Of a stretch of DNA of 64,000 nt, positions 45,401 to 56,339 are shown in pieces; within the stretch, counting starts at the first letter, position 1, and each line of letters begins with the position of its first letter. The stretch covers positions 92,983,266 to 93,047,265 of the forward strand of contig NC_085138.1 of assembly GCF_035046485.1 (NCBI RefSeq). Reading direction: 5' to 3'. Origin of the DNA: Aedes albopictus (lineage: Eukaryota > Arthropoda > Insecta > Diptera > Culicidae). The position numbers were made by a program, and so were the translations under genes. The notes beneath the pieces are model-generated. The model saw only the letters and a list, made by a program, of their open reading frames with translations. It ran no database searches and was not told where the DNA came from.

Positions 45401-48340
45401 TCCTGGTGGAATTTCTGGTGTAATTCCTGGTGGAATTTCTGGTGTAATTCCTGGTGGAATTTCTGGTGGAATTTCTGGTGGAATTCCTGGTGGAATTTCT
45501 GGTGGAACTCCTGGTGGAATTCCTGGTGGAATTTCTGGTGGAATTCCTGGTGGAATTTCTGGTGGAATTCCTGGCGGAATTTCTGGTGTTATTCTTTGTG
45601 GAATTTCTGGAGGAATATAAGGATGAATTTCTGGTGGATTTCCTAGTGGAATTCCTGGTGGAATTTCTGATGGAATTCCTGGTGGAATTTCTGGTGTAAT
45701 TCCTGGTGGAATTTCTGGTGTAATTCCTGGTGGAATTTCTGGTGGAATTTGTGGTGGAATTCCTGGTGGAATTTCTGGTGTAATTCCTGGTGGAATTTCC
45801 GGTGTAATTCCTGGTGGAATTCCTGGTGGAATTTCTGGTGGAACTCCTGGTGGAATTCCTGGTGGAATTTCTGGTGGAATTCCTGGTGGATTTTCTGGTG
45901 GAATTCCTGGCGGAATTTCTGGTGTTATTCTTTGTGGAATTTCTGGAGGAATATAAGGATGAATTTCTGGTGGATTTCCTTGTGGAATTCCTGGTGGAAT
46001 TTCTGATGGAATTCCTGGTGGAATTTCTGGTGTAATTCCTGGTGGAATTTCTGGTGGAATTTCTGGTGAAATTCCTGGTGGAATTCCTGGCGGAATTTCT
46101 GGGGGAATTCCTGGTGGAATTTCTGGAGGAATTTCTGCAGGAATTTCTGGAGGAATTTCTGGAGGAATTTCTGGTGGAATTCCTGGTGGATTTCCTGGTG
46201 GAATTACTGGTGGAGGAATTTCCGGAGGAATTCCCGGAGGAATTTCTGGTGGAATTCCTGGTGGAATTCCTGGCGGAATTTCTGGTGTTATTCCTTGTGG
46301 AATTTCTGGAGGAATATAAGGATGAATTTGTGGTGGAATTCCTATTGGAATTCCTGGTGGAATTTCTGGTGGAATTCCTGGTGGAATTTCTGGTGGAACT
46401 CCTGGTGGAATTCCTGGTGGAATTTCTGGTGGAATTCCTGGTGGAATTACTGGTGGAATTCCTGGCGGAATTTCTGGTGTAATTCCTGGTGGAATTTCTG
46501 GTGGAATTTCCGGTGGAATTCCTGGTGGAATTCCTGGCGGAATTTCTGGTGTTATTCTTTGTGGAATTTCTGGTGGATTTCCTAGTGGAATTCCTGGTGG
46601 AATTTCTGATGGAATTCCTGGTGGAATTTCTGGTGTAATTCCTGGTGGAATTTCTGGTGGAATTTCCGGTGGAATTCCTGGTGGAATTCCTGGCGGAATT
46701 TCTGGGGAAATTCCTGGTGGAATTTCTGGAGGAATTTCTGCAGGAATTTCTGGAGGAATTTCTGGAGAAATTTCTGGTGGAATTCCTGGTGGATTTCCTG
46801 GTGGAATTACTGGTGGAGGAATTTCCGGAGGAATTCCCGGAGGAATTTCTGGTGTTATTCCTTGTGGAATTTCTGGAGGAATATAAGGATGAATTTGTGG
46901 TGGAATTCCTAGTGGAATTCCTGGTGGAATTTCTGGTGGAATTCCTGGTGGAGTTCCTGGCGGAATTTCTGGTGGAATTCCTGGTGGAATTTTTGGAGGA
47001 ATTTCTGGAGGAATTTCTGGTGGAATTCCTGGTGGAATTCCTGGTGGAATTCCTGGTGGAATTCCTGATGGAATTTCTGGTGGTATTCCTGGTGGAAATT
47101 CTAGAGATATTTATGGTGGAATTCCTGGTAGAAATTTTGGAGGAATTTCTGGAGGAATTTCTGGTGGAATTTCTGGAGTAATTTCTGAAGGCATTCCTGG
47201 TGGAATTCCTGGTGGAATACCTGGTGGAATACCTGGTGAAATTTCTAATGGAATTCCTTGTGGAATTTCTGGAGGAATTTCTGGTGGAATTCCTGGTGGA
47301 ATTCCTGGCGGAATTTCTGGTGGAATTCCTGGTGGAATTTTTGGAGGAATTTCTGGAGGAATTTCTGGTGGAATTCCTGGTGGAATTCCTGGTGGAATTC
47401 CTGGTGGAATTCCTGATGGAATTTCTGGTGGAATTCCTGGTGGAAATTCTAGAGGGATTTATGGTGGAATTCCTGGTAGAAATTTTGGAGGAATTTCTGG
47501 AGGAATTTCTAGTGGAATTTCTGGAGTAATTTCTGAAGGCATTCCTGGTGGAATTTCTGGTGGAATACCTGGTGAAATTTCTAATGGAATTCCTTGTGGA
47601 ATTTCTGGAGGAATTTCTGGTGGAATTCCTGATGGATTTCCTGGTGGAATTACTGGTGGAGGAATTTCCGGAGGAATTCCCGGAGGAATTTCTGGTGTTA
47701 TTCCTTGTGGAATTTCTGGAGGAATATAAGGATGAATTTGTGGTGGAATTCCTAGTGGAATTCCTGGTGGAATTTCTGGTGGAATTCCTGGCGGAATTTC
47801 TGGTGGAATTCCTGGTGGAATTTTTGGAGGAATTTCTGGAGGAATTTCTGGTGGAATTCCTGGTGGAATTCCTGGTGGAATTCCTGGTGGAATTCCTGAT
47901 GGAATTTCTGGTGGTATTCCTGGTGGAAATTCTAGAGGGATTTATGGTGGAATTCCTGGTAGAAATTTTGGAGGAATTTCTGGAGGAATTTCTAGTGGAA
48001 TTTCTGGAGTAATTTCTGAAGGTATTCCTGGTGGAATTCCTGGTGGAATACCTGGTGGAATACCTGGTGAAATTTCTAATGGAATTCCTTGTGGAATTTC
48101 TGGAGGAATTTCTGGTGGAATTCCTGGTGGAATTCCTGGTGAAATTTCTAGTGGAATTCCTTGTGGAATTCCTGGTGGAATTCCTGGTGAAATTCCTGAT
48201 GGAATTCCAGATTTTCTGATGAAATTCCTAAATGAATTCTTGATGAAACTCCTGACGGAATTTCTGATGAAATTCCTGATGGAATTCTTGATGGAATTCC
48301 TAATGGAATTCCTGGTGGAATTATAGGATGGCGACTGGAA
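42451..48340. repeat. ~5.9 kb satellite of GGAATTCCTGGT-type 12-mers
   Basis: Nearly 490 consecutive 12-mers of the forms GGAATTCCTGGT, GGAATTTCTGGT, AGAATTCCTGCT and GGAATTCCTGAT. The first part (to about 43,215) alternates CTGGT and CTGCT units. Later parts show higher-order repeats marked by GGAGGAATATAAGGATGAAT, seen near 43,766, 43,874, 44,005, 44,127, 44,341, 44,692, 45,613, 45,950, 46,313, 46,880 and 47,723. Because the unit is divisible by three, frames up to 322 codons read as (EFLV)n, and up to 259 codons on the minus strand as (RNSS/T)n. These are not supported as genes. Confidence 0.95.
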
Positions 48341-49125
48341 AAATATCATAATCTTTAATACTGCTTAACATTCAAAACCAAAAAGTTTTAAAATGCATTA
48401 TAAACACAACCATCCACTGAGAATCAAAGTTTCACTCTATCACAACTTGATAATGCAAAGCTTCGCTCCGCAGAATCCCAAATCCCTGGGATGCCATGGA
48501 TCGAACGAGGTGAGACATCTTGAAACAACTTTCAACCTTGACAGCTGCCACAGCACAGCAGTTTGTCATTTTATGTTACCTATAGCACCACCGATCCGGG
48601 CGGCGGTGGTGGTGGCCACGAGCGCGCGCGCAGAAAGAGTTAGCAGCTCCGCAAGGCAAAGTTTTCCTTCGGAACTATTCTCTCGATGCCGATCCCGGTG
48701 TGCTTTCATCTCTGTTTGGAACAGACACCCACCTGCTGGCTGGGCCCCGATAGTTGGCTGGCTGGCTGGCTGGCTGACTGGCAAAGTCGAAAGCCGAAAA
48801 GTACACATACTCAAGTGAGACATCGCCGCCGAAGCGATGGCTGATTCCGGTTGCCAAAGCGGATATAAAATAAGTTTCCCAAGTCGGCGGGGGCTCTCTG
48901 AAAGTTTCCGGCGCAAAGTTTCCACCACCTCCTCATTCGCACTGTTCATCGTGCGAATCCCGAGTAAGGAAAAGGGACACTTTGAAGTCTCATAATGGTG
49001 ATTTTGAAATCATACATCGACTCATTTCATTTGTTTAGCGTTACGCTACAATTATAATAAAACAGAATCAACAATCCCTTGTCACAACACTCGGTGGCAG
49101 TCCTCCATTCTCGGCCGCGTACACC
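48341..49125. other. Single-copy-looking island, GC-rich in part
   Basis: 48,590-48,960 is GC-rich with a (TGGC)n microsatellite at 48,750-48,775 and a TATA-like GATATAAAATAAG at 48,861. Frames of 127 (minus) and 141 (plus) codons overlap and lack domains. It may be a promoter, enhancer or exon, but I cannot choose. Confidence 0.35.
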
Positions 49126-49131
49126 CGAACC

Positions 49132-49182
49132 ACCATTTAGGTAACTAATCGTGATTGTCTAAATAGATTTTTTACCTAAATG
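49132..49182. repeat. 50-bp foldback with CCATTTAGGTAA arms
   Basis: CCATTTAGGTAA and its complement enclose 26 bp. The same word forms a perfect 26-bp palindrome at 57,036. Confidence 0.7.
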
Positions 49183-49238
49183 GATTCAGTTCATTTCCCA
49201 AATGAATTTCATGATTACAAAGAATTATGAGAAGGGCA

Positions 49239-49514
49239 CATATAGCCGAGGCGGTAAACGCACGGGTATTCAGCATGACCATGCTGAGGGTGACGGGTTC
49301 GATTCCCGGTCGGTCCAGGATCTTTTCGTAAAGGAAATTTCCTTGACTTCCTTGGGCATAGAGTATCTTCGTGCCTGCCACACGATATACGCATGCAAAA
49401 TGGTCATTGGCAGAGGAAGCTCTCAGTTAATAACTGTGGAAGTGCTCATAGAACACTAAGCTGAGATGCAGGCTTTGTCCCAATGAGGACGTTACGCCAA
49501 GAAGAGAGAGAGAG
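49239..49514 (+). mobile_element. Feilai-type SINE, complete
   Basis: The head has A-box TAGCCGAGGCGG and B-box GGTTCGATTCC. The body shares GGAAGTGCTCATAGAACA and GACGTTACGCCAAGAAG with the SINE at 53.3-55.7 kb. The tail is (GA)n. An exact 12-bp duplication ATGAGAAGGGCA flanks it (49,227-49,238 and 49,515-49,526). Confidence 0.92.
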
Positions 49515-49544
49515 ATGAGAAGGGCAAGTGGCTTGCAGATGCAA

Positions 49545-50361
49545 AGGGGGGATGGTTAGAGGGATTTCAAGGAAGTTTTCTGGGAGGTGGGGGTTAGAGG
49601 CGTTTGAAGGTGTTTCAGGGCGTTTCAGGAGGTTTCCGAGGGTTTTTAGGGGCTTCATGTGAATTTCAGAGGCATTCCAAAGCGTTTCAGGGCGTTTCCG
49701 GAGGTTTCAGAGGTATTTTAGAGGGCTGCAGAGGCTTTCAGGTCCGTTTCACATGGATTTCATTTGTGTTTCAAGGCGTTTTAAGAGGTTTTGTGGGGAT
49801 TCAGAAAACTCTCAGGTGAATTTCATGGAGGTTTAATGGAGCGTTTTTAAACGTTTTAAGGTGTTTCAATGCGCTTCAGAGCGTCTCATGGTGTTTTGAT
49901 GCGTTTCAGGGCGTTTCAGAAGGTTTAGGAGGGTTTAAGGGGGCTTCAGAGGCTCGCATGTGAATTTCACGGAGGTTTCATGGGAGTTTCATAGACTTTT
50001 CAAAGCGTTTCAAGACATTTCAATGCATTTCAGGGCGTGCCAGGGCACTTCAGGAGGTTTCCCAGGGGTTTTTAGGGGCTTCTGAATCAGAGGCTCTCAG
50101 GTGAATTTCATTAAAGTTTTGCAGGGGTTTTAGAGGCGTTTCAAATCGTTTCAAGGATTTTCTTTGCGTTGCAGGGAGTCCCAGGAGGTTTTATGAGAGT
50201 TTTGAGGGGCTTTTTGCAGGTTTCATTTGGGTTCAGAGGCGTTTCAAAGCGTTTCGAGAGGATTAATGGGGGCTCAGAAGCTCATGGGGTTTCATGGAGG
50301 TTTTTAGAGGCGTTTCAAAGCGTTTCAAGGTATCTCAATGGTCTTCAGAGCAGTTTCAGGG
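49545..50361. repeat. Satellite family B, reverse orientation
   Basis: GGCGTTTCAGGGCGTTTCA words with ~145-bp higher-order units containing CTCAGGTGAATTTCATGG. Reverse complement of 8,096-8,880. Confidence 0.8.
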
Positions 50362-50750
50362 CAGAGATGCCATATTATTTTATCAAAAATCTGTATCAAT
50401 ACAGATTTTTATGTATCGCCGTATTTGAGGGTATATCAGAAACCGAGAGTCCTAGATTTCAATAGAAACTAATAAAAATGTACTTCTTTTTGAGGGTTTT
50501 TAATTTTTACGGGTGTTTAATTTTTTAAAACATGTGTGAAAATTCATAAATTTTCATGAATTCTTCAAAGTTTCAGCAGCAGCTTATAAAATTTTTATTA
50601 AATTTATTCAAAATAACTTCAAATTTTATACTTTCTGTAGAAATCTGTATCACATTTAAAAAATCTGAATTTTCTGTACTCTGTATCTTGTCTGTATAGA
50701 AGGTCAAAAATCTGTATAATACAGAAAAATCTCTACTTCTGGCATCTCTG
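50362..50750. mobile_element. hAT-like MITE (CAGAGATGCC ends), intact
   Basis: Terminal repeats CAGAGATGCC and GGCATCTCTG with exact 8-bp duplications TTTCAGGG (50,354-50,361 and 50,751-50,758). The duplicated sequence is satellite B itself, so the element inserted after the satellite formed. It is rich in ATCTGTAT words. Confidence 0.93.
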
Positions 50751-50819
50751 TTTCAGGGGAATAGAGAAGCCCATTTAACTTTTCCTCTATTGCGAAAATC
50801 TCTTAGAGGCAACCAATAA

Positions 50820-51223
50820 CTTTTTTCCTGTTCGGGACATAGTATCACTGCGACCATTAATTTGATCTATTGTGGTGTCAAATACGTTAGTAGATCCGAT
50901 GAACTAAGATAGTTCTTGGAGATTCTCTAACTGACAATGAATTCACCCCTTGATAGAACATAGCTACATAAGGCTATGTAAGCAAAAATTTCATTCATAA
51001 TGATCCAAAAGATCACTAATTATACTTGTAGATCAGATGGCCTTAACCCTAGGGAGTTTTCGGATACGCCTATACAATCATAGAACCCATAACTTGATAG
51101 TATAAACCTCTTTCTCAATGCTCCTAGACACAGCTAGAAGTCCTCGTAGATTCGATGACATATACTCAAGAGAGTTCTTGGAAACCCTTAATGATTCTTC
51201 GAACTCAAAACTTGATAGATCAT
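50820..51223. repeat. Satellite family A, reverse orientation (left part)
   Basis: About 150-bp units with GATCCGATGA, CTTGGAGATTCTC and ACTTGATAGAACATAG words. Continues beyond the 5.1 kb insertion at 56,340. Confidence 0.75.
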
Positions 51224-52348
51224 AGTTCACGGTGTGTCTGGTAGAACAAAATTAATTTAAAAAAATCGGTATCGCTAAAACACCCACCAAATGAAAGCTG
51301 AAGGTCCCCTCTTTCATTTGAGACTAAAAGAAGAAAGTTCTATCGGCGGGTCTAGAACATTTTTTTTTTCAAATATTTCTATCTTTGAGGCTTGTGTTTT
51401 TTTTTTCTCAACCTTGATTGTAGCCAAATGGGCTTGTATAAGGTCGCCCATTAGTAACGTGTCCTTTTGAAAGAGTAAACGGGTCAAATCAAAAATCAAA
51501 AATTTTCCTTACAAAATATTGCATAGACATAAAGTGCAAAAAAAAAACATTTAAGGCAGTTGAATAGAATTTCAGCAGTATCTGGGCATATATACAAATA
51601 AACTTCGCCTTTTATTTGGAACTAGTTATTGCGGCTGCAATTTTCTTACTTTTTATTGACAGTGTCTTATGATTTAACAGTTTTACGATCAAAGTAGGCC
51701 GAGTAATGTCAACAAAAATAGAACATACATCAAAGTAGCTCGGATAACGAGGCACAACATTTGGAAGGTAATCCATTTCGGAAAACTGAAAGTTTTTTGA
51801 TGATGCAATTTAAATCGTTCAAATGAATAAAACGATCTAGAACTCCTCACCAATTTTATCAATGTGATGGTCTGTCTTATATCCTTGTATGGCGTGGCTC
51901 GGATACAATTATCACATGCCGGTATTTGTTCAATTTGTGCACCTTTATGGTACCTAAGACTTAAACATTTTTAGTTAATTTAGACTATTGCAGTTAGGTA
52001 TAGCTCCTTACTTTAAAAGAAACAACTACGACAAGAACCCCCCAAGTGACGAGGAAAACCAAACCAAAGAGTACGTTTTGTGTTTGAAGAAGTGTTTTTC
52101 CGCCACAATTATCATCGAAAGCAGTTAATATTCACTGTTTTAGTTTTGTTTAGTAAAATTGTCTAATAACGGGTAATTAGACATAAAAAATATTAGTAAC
52201 AGTATATCTTTGTGAATAGGTAGCCTTACTCAACTGACAAAAACAGAATAATTAATGCTACATGTCTAACGGTATATGTAGTAAGAACAATGTGCTAATC
52301 TGTCGGTTATCAATAGTTTGATCTTTTGCTATTTTTTTTAATCTGTAT

Positions 52349-52508
52349 TAACGAGATTTTTAGCCCTTGGCTAGTTCATCTCGGGACCCACGCTACGCTT
52401 CCCTACCGAAGGAAGAACTCACATTTTGCGAGTTTGTCTGGAGTGGGACTCGATCCCAGGTCCTCGGCGTAATAGTCAAGTGTTCTAAACATCACAGCAG
52501 GTCCGCTC
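52349..52508 (-). mobile_element. tRNA-derived SINE
   Basis: On the minus strand: a tRNA-like head with B-box GGGATCGAGTCCC, then AAACTCGCAAAATGTGAG and CGTGGGTCCCGAGATGAAC, ending AAAAATCTCGTTAATA. The arrangement is that of a common Aedes SINE by recall. The A-box is mutated. No clear target duplication. Confidence 0.65.
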
Positions 52509-52863
52509 CACATCTTCTGCTAGCATCATGGCATTATAAACGAGTTAGCAACTTTTCATTCAATTCTACAGCTTTATTGACATATACACATGTTTTACAT
52601 TAAAGTACATATGTCTGAGCACATACATATTAATCAGAACGGATTGAAAATGCCTTAACTTGTTCTTGTTTCTACTTGCAGGTTGTTGATATTATGAAAA
52701 CTTTTTTCTGAAAGATATCAGAGAAAGCAATTAGCACTACCCCACAAAAAGTTCGTTCTTGCTCATTTAAATTTATCTCATTCAATGGTGGCGAATATAC
52801 CCATTAGATTTACTCTCTATGATCTTACATATTATTTGAAACCTTCTACAATGTAGAATCTAC

Positions 52864-53255
52864 ATGGAGTTGCAGCCCTTGTTTGTGAAATATGTAGTTC
52901 TGCAAGAACTACAACTTTTCATAAAGGGCAAACGTGGCAGATCTAGCGCTACTACCGATGACGCAGAAAGAAATTGCTCGTTGCAGTTGTGTTCTAGATG
53001 CTACAGGAAGATGATCAAAGGCAAGCAGCATGTTTGCACTAAAGCTGAAGTACATTGAAACTTGTTGAACATCATTCAGACTTCTCATACGGTTGCTGAG
53101 GTTGCTGAATATTTGCGGGCAAAACCCAGAGATCAGGCTGATCAGATGAAGCTCTCAAATATTCATGAACTACCATCCAGATGGAAATCGGCGTCAACGA
53201 GTGACCAGAACAGTAAACCGATTTTGTTCACCGATGATTTGTTTTTGATAACGAA
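52864..53255 (+). pseudogene. Chapaev-type transposase, N-terminal zinc-finger remnant
   Basis: One frame runs through with a single TGA at 53,056. The first part contains CSRCYRKMIKGKQHVC, a C-x2-C-x9-H-x-C finger, followed after the stop by NLLNIIQTSHTVAEVAEYL and then KLSNIHE...LFTDDLFLITK. This order (C..C-H.C finger, N(L/M)L..., K(L)S, D(D)LF.I) is what I recall for Chapaev-related transposase N-termini. A SINE inserted right after and split the gene. It is dead: stop codon, no catalytic DDE region seen. Confidence 0.45.
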
Positions 53256-53406
53256 AAGTGCCCATAGGCCACAGCTGCAAAGGCGTGAGTACCCAGCACA
53301 ACCATGCTGAGGATGACGGGTTCGATTCCCGGTCAGTCCAGGACCTTTTCGTGAAGGAAATTTCCTCGACTTAAATGAGCATGCAGTATTTTCGTGCAAG
53401 TCACAC

Positions 53407-55493
53407 CCCAAGTAACACAACTTGTTGTATTTGTGTTTAAAATTCACAGTTCATACATAGTCACATGATTTTTTCGTGAATTATTAACTTAATATCAAAC
53501 ACTTATATAATCAAAACAGCGCAAAAAATGGCGGCTTATAAAACATCTTGTAGGTTATATAAGATGTATCCCAATACACATATTGTACTCAAAAGGTTCA
53601 TTCCCACCAACTGTCTAATACTCATTAGTTGTATTCAAGTTATATATCAATCATAACATCATGCAGAATATTAATATACTTCAATCACACTCACTGGTTG
53701 AAATTAAGCTTTGCACTGGTGATATAACCTGCAAAAAATATTTATAATACATGACCATCGCAATTTATATGAACAAGCTTTTTGAACGTTATATAACTTG
53801 GAAAATCCATTTATATAACAAACATTTCAGATACTCGACTTACCAGCAGTATTGAAACTGCCAAGAAAAAAAAACGTCAACACAAATATTTATTTTATTA
53901 GAAAAAAAACAGCAAGCTTAGTCAGCATGAGAATTGCTTCTAATGATGAAGTCCATTATTTTTGTATATTTAAATAACAAACTCTATAATGAATTTTTCT
54001 CAGTGGGGTGCTATGCTTTTTAATCTGCGCTTCATGATTTATCGTGAAACATCAACTTTTACTCATCCAAAACTCATGCGCCTCTGAACTAAGCTAAAAA
54101 ATGTAGCATAAACATATCATATAATGCAGTTTTGTGATTTTTCCATTTATATTCACAGAAAAGTAATATGGCAGACAATCCATGAAGCTCAAAGTGCCGT
54201 TCAAAAATATTGAACCATTACTTATTTTAATAAATACCATAATTGAGTGCATGAATAATTATTGTCTTGGGCAATCAAGTGTGCAGAATTAATAACAAAA
54301 CACAACAACTAGTTTCTGTTTTGTATAAAGAAAAAAAAACATATTAGAATGTTGTTTTTAAATTGATTATTTGTGTACTAAAATTTTTGTTCGGTATTGT
54401 AAACATCATTTTTTTTCTGATGAGAAATTGAACAAATTTTCGTACACGACTTTTATAAGATATGGGAGACTGTTAAAATAACCGTTTAATTACACCTATC
54501 GAGCTATCCTACAACAGATTTGATAACAAGTTATTTTAACGTTTTCAATACCTCTAGATAACATTTGTTCAACAAACTCATTTGTTACACATGATTTAGT
54601 TTTATAATAATTATCACAACGCTTAAATAACTGCATTATACCTTATTGCTTGCCTTGTTTACATCTGTTGAAATGTCAAATATTCTCAATAGTAAACACA
54701 AATCACTTTGCTATTGAGGCAGAATCGTCGTTGTTTTGCAGTTCACACGGAATTTCAAACACGCAGCGTATACCTGGAAAATAAGCCGAGCTGACGCAAT
54801 CAACGGTAACGCAGCACCTCGCGCAGAAGTTCAGGTCGAATCAGAGGCTCGGTGGCAGTGGCTGATAAGTATGTGATTGGAAATTGATTGAAAATCGCTC
54901 CCACCGGATCCATGCCTCGATCGTAAGTGTTTTGACTGCTTTGACGGGATGTTAAAATAACAAACGGAGGCTACTCGGTAAACGCCATTACCGGGGAATT
55001 GATGAAAAAATGAACCCGACTGATTCAACCGCTGCATCACTGCTTGCAAAAGAATCAGTACGGCAGATACTTACCAGGCGCTCAATTGAGTATCACGCGA
55101 ATGGTCCCGTTGGAATTCTACCGGTGCTCAATTCTTCTTGTGATTAGCGTTGTGATTAGCTCAAGTGATGACTTTTTGAGAGGACCATTGAGGCAAACTT
55201 CGCAGACGAAAGTGCCATGATAATCACAACACATAACAAAGTGAAAAGGTAAACATTGAATGCCGTCATGACTGGATGGTTATTAGTTCTTGATGCTCTA
55301 TAAATGTTGGCTATTTGTAGAATCATCGAATTTGAAACATGACAAAGTGAATTGCACTCTTTTGATATTTTTTATCAGCCAACACAAATAAAACTCAATA
55401 ATAACTCAACATGTTTTCTGATACGCTTATAACCCTTTTATATGACATCTTTTGAAGCTTAGATTTTCAAAGATGTTTTCTGTGTTGCTTGGG
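53407..55493. mobile_element. 2.1 kb element nested in the SINE
   Basis: Ends CCCAAGTAACACA and TGTGTTGCTTGGG form 13-bp inverted repeats with one mismatch. Comparison with the complete SINE fixes the insert edges. The target duplication is at most two bases (AC), which is unusual. The AT-rich interior contains ATAT/ATGTTATAT words and a GC-richer patch (54,720-55,200), with no transposase recognised. The terminal word is shared with the MITE at 1440. Confidence 0.7.
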
Positions 55494-55558
55494 ACGCTAT
55501 ACACATGCAAAATAGTAATTGGCAAAAAAAGTTTTTAGTTAAAAACTGTGAAAGTGCT

Positions 55559-55626
55559 GGTAGGAGTAAAATAAGAAAATTTCAAACAAATCAAACAATT
55601 TCATTTATTCTTATAACATCTCCTAC
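55559..55626. mobile_element. 68-bp miniature foldback insertion
   Basis: GGTAGGAGTAAAATAAG...TTATTCTTATAACATCTCCTAC lies in the SINE tail, bounded by a 6-bp duplication AGTGCT (55,553-55,558 and 55,627-55,632). The complete SINE at 49.4 kb shows the empty site AGTGCTCATAGAAC. Confidence 0.75.
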
Positions 55627-55707
55627 AGTGCTCATAGAACAAGCTAAGAAGCATGCTTTGTCCCTGTAGGGACGTTTCGCCAAGAAGAAGAAGAAGAAGA
55701 CGGAAGA

Positions 55708-55853
55708 AAACATGTGTCTTGAGTACCAGACGCGCATTGAAGTTGAGAAGCTGTGTGAGAAGAATATTTGACGAAGTCACACCCCGAAATTTCAAGACCA
55801 CAAATCTGAAGAACCAAATGATGGTATATGCTGTAAAGGTGGTCGATTGGTGA
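55708..55853 (+). pseudogene. Probable continuation of the Chapaev-type transposase
   Basis: After the SINE, the frame VLSTRRALKLRSCVRRIFDE fits the expected LS.R..LKL...LR motif that follows the DLF.I block in this family, so the SINE probably split one gene. Short and decayed; the assignment rests on motif order only. Confidence 0.3.
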
Positions 55854-56339
55854 CCTGCTGGTGCCAGTCAAATACGAGACCCTAAAGACGTATACGCATC
55901 TGTCATAGGATGCAAACACATTATTGGAATCTAGATTGGAATTCAAAGGAACAGCATATAACTCGATTTAATACTCACTGTTCTAGTACTTTCACCACAC
56001 TGTCCATAAACACAAAACTGTCATCTCTGCTGGATTTCCCATTCACATGGGACTATTATGCTCTTATGTGAAGAATAATAAACATAATATACAAAATATA
56101 TCGTCGGAAAATCATGCTTGCAATGGAAAAACAGTGTTTTGTCATAAATGTGTTCTTCCAAAGAAATGAAAAAATATCATATTTTTTCAAAAAAAAAATT
56201 GTTCTAGACCCGCCGATAGAACTTTCTCCTTTAAGTCTCAAATGAAAGGGGGGACCCTTAGCTTTCGCTTGGTGGGTGTCTTAGCGATACCGATTTTTTT
56301 AAATTAATGTTCTCCACCAGACACACCGTGAGTTACCTG

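Larger units (their letters stand above)
53262..55700 (+). mobile_element. Feilai-type SINE split by a 2.1 kb element
   Basis: The head (53,262-53,406) has B-box GGTTCGATTCCC and is collinear with the complete copy at 49,239 up to TCACAC. The body resumes at 55,494 (GCTATACACATGCAAAAT) and ends in (GAA)n at about 55,700. A second, 68-bp insertion sits in its tail at 55,559-55,626. Confidence 0.85.
51228..56330. mobile_element. 5.1 kb Chapaev-like element
   Basis: About 135-bp terminal inverted repeats run inward from CACGGTGTGTCTGG (51,228) and end at CCAGACACACCGTG (56,330). AGTT is duplicated (51,224-51,227 and 56,331-56,334). Rejoining the flanks restores a satellite A unit (CATAGTTACCTGAGG against CATAGTTGCATGAGG), which confirms the 4-bp duplication. 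That duplication and the CACNGTG terminus fit Chapaev (CMC). It holds a zinc-finger transposase remnant on the plus strand. Confidence 0.82.

Noticed and set aside
42527..47529. Open frames of 100-322 codons encoding (EFLV)n or (RNSS)n
   Set aside because: They follow directly from a 12-bp unit divisible by three, exist on both strands, lack splice or start context, and are cut by the recurrent TATAAGGATGA block.
48566..48949. 127-codon minus-strand frame starting MNSANEEVVETLRRKL
   Set aside because: The start looks protein-like, but the rest is a low-information mix over a TGGC microsatellite, and an opposing 141-codon plus frame overlaps it.
49251..49316. tRNA gene at the head of the 49.2 kb SINE
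   Set aside because: A and B boxes belong to a SINE with its own 12-bp target duplication.
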